IMG/VR virus record: IMGVR_UViG_3300036770_003758 | Coordinates: 1-64,000 of that record | Strand: one strand, 5' to 3' | Source of the DNA: a virus | Length of the DNA stretch: 64,000 nucleotides | Shown here: positions 37,811 to 45,120 of the stretch, piece after piece | How positions within the stretch are numbered: the stretch's first letter is position 1 | Layout of the letters: each line of letters starts with the position of its first letter | The notes under the pieces: model-generated | The model's input: only the letters and a program-made list of their open reading frames with translations | Told to the model about the DNA's origin: nothing | Database searches by the model: none | Position numbers and translations under genes: made by a program

Positions 37811-38123
37811 AGTCGTATTCAATTAACCTTTCTATGTGTTCTCTGGTAGCTTTTTCATCAGCGATTTTCATACGCTTTAAATCACTCGACAATGAGCTAG
37901 CAGCTTCATCTCTAGCACGTAAACATCTTTCAACACAGCGTTCAAGTATTTGCTTCCTATTCTTGTTTCCAGATAACCAAGCGTTGATTTTTATTTCACG
38001 TTGTACTTTTTCTATGTCTGGAAACAAATGTGTAATGCAATAGTTTAACGTGTCTTGAAAATCAGGTATACGTGGTTCTATTTCTTCGTTTTCTATTTCC
38101 CCGACGGAAAGAGTTTCTTCCAT
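37791..38123 (-). CDS. helical protein of unknown function
   Basis: 110 residues, highly charged and helical. QILERCVERCLRARDEAA (about 58-75) is an amphipathic helix with two Cys. Its start codon lies inside a strong inverted repeat (38099-38128) and overlaps the end of the membrane protein gene by 31 nt, which suggests translation depends on ribosomes opening that hairpin. Confidence 0.6.
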   Translation of the reverse strand: MEETLSVGEIENEEIEPRIPDFQDTLNYCITHLFPDIEKVQREIKINAWLSGNKNRKQILERCVERCLRARDEAASSLSSDLKRMKIADEKATREHIERLIEYDYESYTQ

Positions 38124-38833
38124 CGGGGGGCCTTCTTTTTTTTATCATCTTCCTCCTCAAGATCGTCGTCTATGTTAATAGGTTCTGTCTTAGACTCTGA
38201 CTTAGGTTTGTTCTCTACTCTAGGCGCTGGTCTATCTAACATATTAGTTACACCATCGTTAACTTGAGCAAATAAACCTAAGTAAAACGGTAAGCTGACG
38301 TGAGCTATAAGGATGAATATAGACATAAACGTAGTACCATCTTGAATAGTAAGTAACGCTTTACCTATATTTCCTGATAAAAGAAAGTTTAAAAACGTGT
38401 AAGCTTCTACTTGAGTGCCTCTGCCAAGTACAATAAACCAAGTGTTAGCAAACGCTGGTAACACAGTCCATAGCCCAGACATAAGCACGTCAAGTAATTC
38501 TTTAGCGACAACCCAAATGTTTTGCTTTAACTTAATAGAAGCATATAATTCTTGGAATTGTCTATACAGTGTACTGCCAAAGACTACAGATATCGCTGCA
38601 ATAGCCATGTGCGAAGCTAATCTTACCCAATAATTCATATTGTGCAAGAATGCTACATCAGCAGCTATGAGACCTTCAAGTACAGCTAAGAATACTAATA
38701 GTGCTTCTTGCAATACTACTTTACGATCGCGTATAGCATCGATGATATCTGTACCCTTAGACTTAGATTTGAAAATTGCATAGAGCATTGCTACACCAAG
38801 TGCAGCTACTATTGCAGGTACATACTGTGTCAT
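38093..38833 (-). CDS. multi-pass membrane protein
   Basis: 246 residues. Hydrophobic helices appear at about 5-20 (VPAIVAALGVAMLYAIF), 44-62, 72-88, 115-135, 140-152 and 168-188, then a soluble acidic/basic tail with DDDLEEEDDKKKKAP (about 220-234). This resembles a holin-like or membrane-remodelling protein but is longer than most holins. Its upstream neighbours are a 27-residue membrane peptide and a single-pass protein, making a three-gene membrane cluster that could serve lysis. Start set by an ATGA overlap. Confidence 0.65.
   Translation of the reverse strand: MTQYVPAIVAALGVAMLYAIFKSKSKGTDIIDAIRDRKVVLQEALLVFLAVLEGLIAADVAFLHNMNYWVRLASHMAIAAISVVFGSTLYRQFQELYASIKLKQNIWVVAKELLDVLMSGLWTVLPAFANTWFIVLGRGTQVEAYTFLNFLLSGNIGKALLTIQDGTTFMSIFILIAHVSLPFYLGLFAQVNDGVTNMLDRPAPRVENKPKSESKTEPINIDDDLEEEDDKKKKAPRWKKLFPSGK
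38099..38128 (-). promoter_or_regulatory. strong hairpin enclosing a start codon
   Basis: On the minus strand CCCCGATGGAAG pairs with CTTTCCGTCGGGG around a short A/T loop (about 12 bp with two G-U pairs). The ATG of the 110-residue gene is within the left arm. Read on the plus strand the same repeat is followed after GGCC by a T-rich tract (38133-38142), so it could also stop antisense transcripts coming from the plus block. Confidence 0.45.
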
Positions 38834-38913
38834 TTCTTATCAAACATTTTTTTGTACATGTAATAAATAATTAAAATCCAGATTAACCACATAATAAAGT
38901 GTAATATCATCAT
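38830..38913 (-). CDS. 27-residue transmembrane micropeptide
   Basis: Starts MMILHFIMWLIWILIIYYMY and ends KKMFDKK: one hydrophobic helix with a positive C-terminus, so N-out/C-in insertion is likely. The start is coupled to the upstream stop and its own stop overlaps the ATG of the 246-residue membrane protein (ATGA). The fit between neighbours and its strong hydrophobicity support a real gene, perhaps a lysis or superinfection factor. Confidence 0.6.
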   Translation of the reverse strand: MMILHFIMWLIWILIIYYMYKKMFDKK

Positions 38914-39290
38914 TTGCCGTACATTAAGTTTCGTATAAAAGAGTTCATTCTTGTGCTAGCTTGATTTATAGTCAACACTTTTACCCTGACTAAACTATCA
39001 AGCTCTTGTTCTTTTTTGTCGACAATGAAATTTACTTCTTTTAAAACAGCTTTGCGTACAAACTGAGGATTTGTAGATAAAGTATCTACCATGTGCTCAC
39101 GTTCTCTTGTCAAAACTTTAAACGCATTAGAGTTTACAGTTTCTATGTTTGTAGAATCGCTAGCAACAGTTACACTTACCTGAGACGTGGTTTCATCTCG
39201 TGAGCAAGCGTACTTGTTAAACAGTATAAACACTACAATCAGCGCAACGATTTGCGCAATGTTACTCATCCAACTTGATTTTTGGCTCAT
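38910..39290 (-). CDS. single-pass membrane protein, possible spanin-like (Rz)
   Basis: 126 residues. An N-terminal membrane helix (IAQIVALIVVFILFNKY, about 11-27) is followed by a Cys and a long helical ectodomain with coiled-coil character (EVNFIVDKKEQELDSLVRVK, about 85-104). This is the layout of inner-membrane spanins. No partner lipoprotein is evident. Adjacent membrane genes support a lysis or envelope role; the family itself is not recognised. Confidence 0.55.
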   Translation of the reverse strand: MSQKSSWMSNIAQIVALIVVFILFNKYACSRDETTSQVSVTVASDSTNIETVNSNAFKVLTREREHMVDTLSTNPQFVRKAVLKEVNFIVDKKEQELDSLVRVKVLTINQASTRMNSFIRNLMYGK

Positions 39291-39687
39291 GATAAAAAGG
39301 TCCTTTTTGAATTTTACCGATGTTATTTAATAATACAAAATACCCTTCAATTTCTTCAACTGTGTATCCAGCAAGCATGTTTTCTTTTATGTAGTTTTCA
39401 AGTGCTTCTTTAGAGCTACTGCGCTTACTCATGTTGCTGTAAAAAACTTGTGCAAAAGCTTTGTTGATTTCTTCAAAAGAATAACCTAGTGCAATTACCC
39501 TTGCTGAAGCTACCCAAAGTAAATCAATAGCTTCTTTAAGCTCTGCTTCAGATTTACCTCCAGAAAACTCAGCGTCAAGTTCTCTTAGTTCTTCTTGCAC
39601 TAGTTTAGAGTAAAGCTTACACGTTTTAAAATCCCTCTCTGTAGGTATTTTAAAACTTTCCATCCACTGTTTAATTAATGAAATCAT
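39262..39687 (-). CDS. MazG-like all-alpha NTP pyrophosphohydrolase
   Basis: 141 residues. LVQEELRELDAEF (about 29-41) and EAIDLLWVASARVIALG (about 52-68) give the E-E-x-x-E plus E-x-x-D metal-binding pattern of MazG/dUTPase-like pyrophosphohydrolases. Such enzymes remove non-canonical NTPs or (p)ppGpp-like nucleotides. With ThyX and uracil-DNA glycosylase in the same block it fits control of the nucleotide pool. The C-terminal 60 residues are extra. Confidence 0.7.
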   Translation of the reverse strand: MISLIKQWMESFKIPTERDFKTCKLYSKLVQEELRELDAEFSGGKSEAELKEAIDLLWVASARVIALGYSFEEINKAFAQVFYSNMSKRSSSKEALENYIKENMLAGYTVEEIEGYFVLLNNIGKIQKGPFYHEPKIKLDE

Positions 39688-40549
39688 TTAATAAAGTTTT
39701 GTATTGGTTAATAGATTCGTGTATCAGCTTTACATTTTTTACTGCAGGTTTTACTGGAAGGGACATATCTTCTGGTTTATACAATATGTTTTTTTCTTTC
39801 CACCAATCTGCAGTAGTAACTAACTGCGCTTGACACAACGCAGCTTCGTGGTATGCGCTCAAAGATTTACAAACATTTTCTGGAGTAAACATGATAGGGT
39901 GAAATATAAAATGCGGACTAATGTTACACAGCCGCATAAAATACACCATAGGTTCTGTCCAAGATATTTTTTCTGAAAACCTTGGTGAAAAACTTTCTGG
40001 TTTGATACCCATAAAGAACCACTTGGGATGCAACCTTTCTTCTATCTCGTTAAAGATGTCTATGAAATGTTCGTAATCTGCTTTTCTAGCTGTAGATCCA
40101 CGCACAACTATAGAAGTCCTTAAGCTTTTTGTTTTAGCCGAAAGGTTTAGGTCTAAGAAGTTTTTTATAATTATTGTCTTATCACCTAGTTTTTTACTCC
40201 AATAGTTGTACAGTTCTTCTGTGGCGCATATTACTTTATCAGCTATCTCTAAACAATCTTCATGCTCACGGTGATAGTTTGGAAAGTTAGTGTATGTCAT
40301 TAAATCGTCTATGTCACACACTACAGGTATACCAATACTCTTTGCCATAGTTATAGCAAACAAGTGGTCTCTGGTATGCGGCATACTAACAAACAATAAC
40401 GATGCACCAAATAATTCACGTGGATAACTTTCGTCGTAAACATTTATCGTTTTTGAAATTACACTCTTTGCTGCCCAGTGCAACATGTTATCAATCCTGT
40501 AGAAATTAGTACCTCTACTTTCTGAGCGTATTATTGCAATAAAACTCAT
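39671..40549 (-). CDS. glycosyltransferase-like protein (GT-B fold)
   Basis: 292 residues. A Rossmann-like N-domain contains IPVVCDIDDLMTYTNFPNY (about 74-92), the D-x-D-D plus Asn/Pro signature of group-1 family glycosyltransferases, then ADKVICATEELYNYW (about 101-115). The C-domain has MFTPENVCKSLSAYHEAALC, where the Glu residues normally bind the sugar nucleotide. It could glycosylate phage DNA, a virion protein or a host surface glycan. Overlaps the next gene by 17 nt. Confidence 0.75.
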   Translation of the reverse strand: MSFIAIIRSESRGTNFYRIDNMLHWAAKSVISKTINVYDESYPRELFGASLLFVSMPHTRDHLFAITMAKSIGIPVVCDIDDLMTYTNFPNYHREHEDCLEIADKVICATEELYNYWSKKLGDKTIIIKNFLDLNLSAKTKSLRTSIVVRGSTARKADYEHFIDIFNEIEERLHPKWFFMGIKPESFSPRFSEKISWTEPMVYFMRLCNISPHFIFHPIMFTPENVCKSLSAYHEAALCQAQLVTTADWWKEKNILYKPEDMSLPVKPAVKNVKLIHESINQYKTLLNDFIN

Positions 40550-40573
40550 TGTAATAGTTTTAAAAGTTAATTT

Positions 40574-40600
40574 AATGTGGAGGTACTAGACCTCCACATT
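40574..40600 (-). terminator. hairpin between 68-residue gene and glycosyltransferase gene
   Basis: A perfect 10-bp stem (AATGTGGAGG with CCTCCACATT) and 7-nt loop. On the minus strand it is followed by AAATTAACTTTT, a weak U-tract, so termination may be partial. It sits 5 nt after the upstream stop and 25 nt before the glycosyltransferase ATG. Confidence 0.6.
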
Positions 40601-40604
40601 TATG

Positions 40605-40811
40605 TTATTTATGACGTGTTTGTTTGGTTTCTCTTTCTTCTTCAACAATAACACTGTCTATGTCGTAAGAAAGTTCGTTGTGTCTACTGTACACTGTAAT
40701 CTCAATGTTTTCAATCTCAGAAGCTAGCTGATCGCATAAACCTTTCACAAGTTCCGGATCTCCGTCAAAGTTTCCTTTGACTGTAATAATAAGAGTTTTA
40801 CGAAAGCGCAT
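40605..40811 (-). CDS. small beta-alpha protein of unknown function
   Basis: 68 residues: a strand (KTLIITVKGNF), a helix (ELVKGLCDQLASEIE), a second strand (NIEITVYSRH), then an acidic and basic tail. This small fold could be a nucleic-acid or protein-binding unit, but I recognise no family. It is followed by the hairpin at 40574-40600. Confidence 0.6.
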   Translation of the reverse strand: MRFRKTLIITVKGNFDGDPELVKGLCDQLASEIENIEITVYSRHNELSYDIDSVIVEEERETKQTRHK

Positions 40812-40817
40812 GTGGAA

Positions 40818-41099
40818 TTAGTTTAAAGGTATAGTATCGGTATCTACTTTACTAGCTAGTTTTTGTTCTACTAGTTTTTCAACAAACGTTACAGGTAATG
40901 CGATACAACCGTCAACCTTGTTTACACACTTGCAGAAACCGTCAAGGCTTGGTTCAACATCAAGCTTAAGGCACAGTGCCAAGTAAATATTGAACATAGG
41001 TTCAAGCTTTGTTTCATCATCTAAACACGTAGCTATCTTCCACTCGTAAGGTGTACCTTTGTATTCAAAAGAAATTGTACTAGAATTAAGACATGCCAT
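40818..41099 (-). CDS. protein of unknown function
   Basis: 93 residues from the ATG at 41099 (another in-frame ATG at 41105). Four Cys residues, including FCKCVNKVDGC (about 55-65), could bind metal. No known domain. It is separated from the upstream gene by a hairpin region. Confidence 0.55.
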   Translation of the reverse strand: MACLNSSTISFEYKGTPYEWKIATCLDDETKLEPMFNIYLALCLKLDVEPSLDGFCKCVNKVDGCIALPVTFVEKLVEQKLASKVDTDTIPLN

Positions 41100-41125
41100 C
41101 TGCATAATAAATAAGTTTAAAATGG

Positions 41126-41761
41126 CTAAGTGCCACCTGTGTAATCAGGTGGCAACTTAGGACCATGGTGATCAACATTAAAAGCTTCGTATGTCGGCGG
41201 TACATAAAAAGAATCTAATTCAGATCCTTGTAGTTCTTCTTCAGATACATTGACTTCGTAGTGCTCTTGCAATTTACTCTTGAAGATAGTTACAAACTGT
41301 TCTTTCTTAGTAAGTACTGCATACAACGGATTGATGACTTTGTTTTCATACTCCGTAATACCCATTTTCTTAAGCTGTTCTACTGTGAACATTTCAGAAA
41401 ACTTACCTTCGATAAAGCTGTTGTAGCTACGGTGTAACTCTTTAGGTATCCTAAATACAATAAAGACATGTGTGTTATCCTTTAGCTTCATTGGATAATC
41501 GTCTTCATAATATTCATGTTGCCTAAGATAAGTTAGCGCTTGACGTTGTAACCTAGTCTTGTTTTCTACAAGTGCAAATAACCTATAACCAGGTTGACCA
41601 TAGTTCTTAGCTTGAAGATACTTAAGGTCATACGTACCCCACATAATAGGTCTGGTCATTTGCAACTTTGTAAGACTTTCTTTATCGAAATAAGAAAGCA
41701 TTGCACGAGCTAGATAAATCCTAGTACGGTTTACGTAGATTTTATTTAGCTGTATCTTCAT
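41126..41761 (-). CDS. conserved-looking protein of the replication block
   Basis: 211 residues, basic N-terminal half with many Tyr/Arg residues (NKIYVNRTRIYLARAML, about 6-22) and an acidic Pro-rich end (FYVPPTYEAF then LPPDYTGGT). It overlaps the upstream gene by 4 nt. I cannot assign a family; the position among recombination nucleases suggests DNA metabolism. Confidence 0.6.
   Translation of the reverse strand: MKIQLNKIYVNRTRIYLARAMLSYFDKESLTKLQMTRPIMWGTYDLKYLQAKNYGQPGYRLFALVENKTRLQRQALTYLRQHEYYEDDYPMKLKDNTHVFIVFRIPKELHRSYNSFIEGKFSEMFTVEQLKKMGITEYENKVINPLYAVLTKKEQFVTIFKSKLQEHYEVNVSEEELQGSELDSFYVPPTYEAFNVDHHGPKLPPDYTGGT
41131..41154 (-). terminator. hairpin overlapping the end of the 211-residue gene
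   Basis: A 9-bp stem TGCCACCTG with CAGGTGGCA and a 6-nt loop covers the last codons. There is no strong U-tract downstream, so it is either a weak terminator or a 3-prime-stabilising hairpin. Confidence 0.45.
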
Positions 41762-42537
41762 ACAGTAAAGAATTTGTACGCCTCAAGTACTTTATCTGGC
41801 CTTGCAATAGACACTTCACGATCTTTACCTATCGTATAGGTCATTGCTTGGTACAGATCATACCTGGTGTATACACCATCTGGCTTGTGATACTTACCGT
41901 TAGGCTTAAACGATAAGTCCATCATCTGAGAAAAGTGTGTCTTCATCGCAATAGCTTTGTGAGCTTTGAGTGCCACCTGGCCAATGACACGTTCAAGTTG
42001 CTCACCTTGTAATTGTTCGCCAGTAAGTAATGCGTGTGCTTGTACAAGTTCTTGCCTACGTGTATCGATACGCTGTAGGTAGCTATCAATCGCCTCGTAA
42101 ATCGCGCCAAAATCTGTAGATGCAAAGTCACGCTGTGCAATATCTACCGCATTGAACACAGATAGGTTCAAACATGCTTGGTTCTCAAAACCTAAGTACA
42201 CCTTCATGATAGGTTTACTTACGTCATGGGCGTAGAGAAAACCAACAACTGTTTTGTACTTGTCGCTACCAAAGACTTGATCTTCAGTGTTGAGCACAGC
42301 TTCTACAAGTACGCGATCTGCGAACATGTACTTCTCGGCAATTTCACCGCCCTCAGTAGTATCTACTGCTTTGCGGTTAGGTTCTTGCACGTAGCAGTTG
42401 TAGCTACTAACATGTGACGATAGCTTTGCGAACGCAGGTGTAAGCACTGCTTCCGGCGAAGGTAGTGTTAGAAACTGATTACCTTCTTGTTGTGACGCTT
42501 TGTAGCGCAACAAGTCACTTAATTGAACTTGCTTCAT
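41758..42537 (-). CDS. protein of unknown function
   Basis: 259 residues from the ATG at 42537, preferred over the in-frame TTG at 42567. The A-rich leader before it (TAAATACTTTACCATG) resembles the junctions in the micro-gene array. The C-terminal part (about 155-255) is helical with GEQLQGEQLERVIGQVALKA and a basic MKTHFSQMMDL segment. Codons are richer in G+C than in neighbours. No family recognised; it sits between the exonuclease-like gene and the 211-residue gene. Confidence 0.6.
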   Translation of the reverse strand: MKQVQLSDLLRYKASQQEGNQFLTLPSPEAVLTPAFAKLSSHVSSYNCYVQEPNRKAVDTTEGGEIAEKYMFADRVLVEAVLNTEDQVFGSDKYKTVVGFLYAHDVSKPIMKVYLGFENQACLNLSVFNAVDIAQRDFASTDFGAIYEAIDSYLQRIDTRRQELVQAHALLTGEQLQGEQLERVIGQVALKAHKAIAMKTHFSQMMDLSFKPNGKYHKPDGVYTRYDLYQAMTYTIGKDREVSIARPDKVLEAYKFFTV

Positions 42538-42557
42538 GGTAAAGTATTTATTGATTA

Positions 42558-43502
42558 TTAATTCCAAATAGATGGGATATCTAACGCATCTTGTTCTCTA
42601 GGCTCAAAGTATTCAACCCAGCCTTTAATGCGCATACGGTGTTTTACGATGCTGTCGTTAATGTAAATATCACCAAGGTCTTTAACAGCACCGTATTTAG
42701 CAATCTGTAAATCTAAATCTGAAATATCTATAGTCACACAGGTATTATCTACTTTAGAATACACAGCAATATGACATGTTACTGGCTTATCGTAAATAAG
42801 CTGTAACGCTTCACGATAAAATGATAGCTGCATATCAGTTCTACGCCTACGTATTTCAGTGTTGTAATCTTCAATAGGTAACTCTGTGTACTTGATGTCG
42901 TAGAGTTCAATGCTATCTTCATTAAACACAACTAGGTCTATAAGACCTTTACATTCTTTACCGTTGTACTTAAAGTACACAGGCTTTTGAGCTTCATGCT
43001 CTGACGCTAGCTGATCTTTGAGGTGATATCTGAGTAGTTCACTGGGCGCATACAGGTTAATGCGTAAATCAGCAGGTACTAATTTTCTATCACCTTGTAG
43101 ATGTAGATGTTCTAAATACTTTTGACCGTTTTTATTTACAACTACTGTGTTGATTCGAGTAGGTGTTTTATAACGCATGTTGTATTCTAGTTCATCCATG
43201 ATTTGAACTAGACCTTCTGTATTGCGATGTAGTTCTTTTTCTTCAGGAAATCTTTTGTAATAGGTATCTACAATCTGTTTTACTTTACCTGTAGGCATTG
43301 CTGAAGATTGAGTCCACTCACAAAATAACTTTGTGTACAGTGATGGTGTGAGGACTAAGCAGTCAAAGATAGAACCTTTGAGTAACGCAGGGTTATCATC
43401 ATTCTTTTCTTTTCTTGCTATTCCCAGCTCTACTTTTATTTGACTTTGGCTTATTGCTGGGTGATTGTAGTACTCCTTGATTTGTTGCACCTTCGTATCC
43501 AT
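42558..43502 (-). CDS. PD-(D/E)XK exonuclease (RecE/ExoVIII C-terminal-like)
   Basis: 314 residues. An opening AISQSQIKVELG (about 16-27) and LLKGSIFDCLVLTP (about 40-53) are typical of the ExoVIII/RecB-like family. The catalytic core is KGLIDLVVFN (about 184-193) and IELYDIKYTE (about 198-207), followed by the helix DMQLSFYREAL. With the nearby Sak4-like ATPase this would give an exonuclease plus annealing pair for recombination. It overlaps the upstream gene by 104 nt in another frame. Confidence 0.8.
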   Translation of the reverse strand: MDTKVQQIKEYYNHPAISQSQIKVELGIARKEKNDDNPALLKGSIFDCLVLTPSLYTKLFCEWTQSSAMPTGKVKQIVDTYYKRFPEEKELHRNTEGLVQIMDELEYNMRYKTPTRINTVVVNKNGQKYLEHLHLQGDRKLVPADLRINLYAPSELLRYHLKDQLASEHEAQKPVYFKYNGKECKGLIDLVVFNEDSIELYDIKYTELPIEDYNTEIRRRRTDMQLSFYREALQLIYDKPVTCHIAVYSKVDNTCVTIDISDLDLQIAKYGAVKDLGDIYINDSIVKHRMRIKGWVEYFEPREQDALDIPSIWN

Positions 43503-43845
43503 GTTCTTTAAGGTATGAAGTTATTAATTTGATGAATGTTTCTTCAGTCATTGTCACGTAAGTACCGTGCCTTGGTTTTTTATGAAACAAGACATTAAGT
43601 AAGTTCTTAGGCATTGCGTCTAAGACTTCTATGTAATTAGGTCTGTTGATGTAATATTTACATTGTACACCAAAGTCACCAGTGTTTACAAGGTCAATGC
43701 CTTTATCATCTGCGTGCTTAGACATTAAACGAGAAGTAGCTACATTATCAAAACCTAATAGTTTAAACAATGCAGCTACTTTGCGTTCATACGCATGGCC
43801 ACTAGTCCTGTTTCTCTTACCAATACTCGCTTTGTCTTTTTTCAT
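43399..43845 (-). CDS. Holliday junction resolvase-like PD-(D/E)XK nuclease
   Basis: 148 residues. GHAYERKVAALFKLLGFDNV (16-35), then SRLMSKHADDKGIDLVN (about 38-54) and FGVQCKYY (about 58-65) follow the Hjc pattern E...D...Q-x-K. Such enzymes cut branched DNA before packaging. The last 35 residues are Lys/Ser-rich and are encoded in the 104-nt overlap with the next gene, so that tail is probably dispensable. Confidence 0.8.
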   Translation of the reverse strand: MKKDKASIGKRNRTSGHAYERKVAALFKLLGFDNVATSRLMSKHADDKGIDLVNTGDFGVQCKYYINRPNYIEVLDAMPKNLLNVLFHKKPRHGTYVTMTEETFIKLITSYLKEHGYEGATNQGVLQSPSNKPKSNKSRAGNSKKRKE

Positions 43846-43847
43846 AA

Positions 43848-44534
43848 TTAAAACGGTAATGTAAATTCAAACTGTACGTTGTATATAGATTTGTACAGAT
43901 CAGCAAACTGTTGAAACTTATCTTTGAAGTCTCTGTCTTCATACGAAGCCCTAGCTGGATGTTCAGACGCTATTACATAGTTACGTAATGGAAATACTAA
44001 CGTAGATAGTTTAATAGCTTCTTGACCCATAAAGTAAAAGATAATGTCTTGCTTATTATCGTTGAGCCATCCAATAAGTACTTTACTAAACGCAGACCAC
44101 AGTTCTACATGTGCAGTGGGATTACTCGGTATTGCTGTTAACGCAGTGTTTAACAATAGTACACCTTGTTGTCTCCACATACTAAGATCTGATTGTAGAT
44201 ACTCACTAATAGGATCTTGTTTAGTTATCCTACGTATAGAATCTGCAATCTTTTGTAAGCTTTTAGGCCATTCGTGATAACTACGACCTGTTTCTTCAAT
44301 AGCAAACGCATATCCACATGCGTGATCTGTACCGTCAATAAACTTACCTGGATATGGACTCAAGCCTACAATAACAGCTTTAACATCATCTACAGGCATT
44401 TCAAAAGCCCTAAATATATTAGGACCTGGTTGTGGCTTGTATGTTCCTGGCGTGAGCTGTGCCATAATATCTGGCACAAGCTCAAACGCAGGACACTTTA
44501 TCCAACTTTCATGCGCTAACTTTGGTTTTGTCAC
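43848..44534 (-). CDS. uracil-DNA glycosylase superfamily protein, atypical active site
   Basis: 228 residues. Family-1-like motifs are in order: VGLSPYPGKF (56-65) where UNG has GQDPYH, DHACGYAFAI (70-79) for the uracil pocket, GVLLLNTALT (124-133), and SEHPARASY (190-198) for HPSPLS. The water-activating Asp is replaced by Ser59. The enzyme may use another mechanism or substrate, or be a binding-only version. It starts with GTG in a GTGA overlap with the upstream gene. Neighbouring ThyX and MazG-like genes fit uracil control. Confidence 0.8.
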   Translation of the reverse strand: MTKPKLAHESWIKCPAFELVPDIMAQLTPGTYKPQPGPNIFRAFEMPVDDVKAVIVGLSPYPGKFIDGTDHACGYAFAIEETGRSYHEWPKSLQKIADSIRRITKQDPISEYLQSDLSMWRQQGVLLLNTALTAIPSNPTAHVELWSAFSKVLIGWLNDNKQDIIFYFMGQEAIKLSTLVFPLRNYVIASEHPARASYEDRDFKDKFQQFADLYKSIYNVQFEFTLPF

Positions 44535-44767
44535 AGTCTTGGTTCTTTAAGATATTTAATTTTTACACGACTTGGATCTACTACACGAGTAAAAGTATCT
44601 CCAAAGTGTTTTGCTTCTTCAAAATTATCAAACTCGAATTGCATTTCGTACATCGTGTTTAATGTTAAAAAATCTTTCAAGGTCTCAGAACTCATTATTT
44701 TCTCTTTAAACTTAAGTAAATCCTGAGAGCTTTTAAATTCCATAAACACTGGATAGCTAAAATTCAT
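44531..44767 (-). CDS. small alpha/beta protein of unknown function
   Basis: 78 residues with two similar halves: VFMEFKSSQDLLKFKEKIM (about 7-25) and FEFDNFEEAKHFGDTFTRVV (about 44-63), each strand-helix, suggesting a duplicated beta-alpha unit like a small RNA-recognition or ferredoxin fold. Coupled to both neighbours by 4-nt overlaps. Not recognised. Confidence 0.6.
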   Translation of the reverse strand: MNFSYPVFMEFKSSQDLLKFKEKIMSSETLKDFLTLNTMYEMQFEFDNFEEAKHFGDTFTRVVDPSRVKIKYLKEPRL

Positions 44768-45024
44768 TTTTTAGGTATTAATACACTGTACAAAGCATTT
44801 TCAACTTCACTTGGATGGTAAATAACTTCTCCAGCAGGTAACACAATAACTTCAGTCTTAATTAAATAAGCGCCGAAATCACTAGGGTTTATTTCAGGAA
44901 AGCTATCTAAAAGCAACCTGATTTCATGCGCAGTATAACCTTCTTTGTTAGCTCTTTTAAACTCAGAAGTTACCGCGCTAACTTTTTCTACTGCTTCAAA
45001 TACTTTTTGTTTTAATGCGTCCAT
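44764..45024 (-). CDS. protein of unknown function
   Basis: 86 residues from ATG 45024 (MDALKQKVFEAVEKV). Helical first half, beta second half (KTEVIVLPAGEVIYHPSE). The start overlaps the end of a hydrophobic small ORF at 45012-45092. No family recognised. Confidence 0.55.
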   Translation of the reverse strand: MDALKQKVFEAVEKVSAVTSEFKRANKEGYTAHEIRLLLDSFPEINPSDFGAYLIKTEVIVLPAGEVIYHPSEVENALYSVLIPKK

Positions 45025-45092
45025 AGTTCTATAATTGTAGTTATTAAAATACCTATGCACATACCTAATAGCATAGCGACTATAGTTATCAC
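45012..45092 (-). CDS. putative 26-residue membrane peptide
   Basis: From a GTG at 45092 the frame encodes VITIVAMLLGMCIGILITTI plus a short end, an almost pure membrane helix, then TAA overlapping the next start. The frame extends upstream to a stop just after thyX, so a CTG start at about 45110 is also possible. Real but unproven; it fills the only gap between thyX and the 86-residue gene. Confidence 0.4.
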   Translation of the reverse strand: MITIVAMLLGMCIGILITTIIELWTH

Positions 45093-45120
45093 TACACCTA
45101 ATACTAAATACAGTCAGCGT

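Noticed and set aside
41758-42567. Longer starts for several minus genes (for example TTG at 42567, 37822 and 50377)
   Set aside because: Each has an ATG a few codons later with an A-rich leader and less overlap, so the ATG was preferred.
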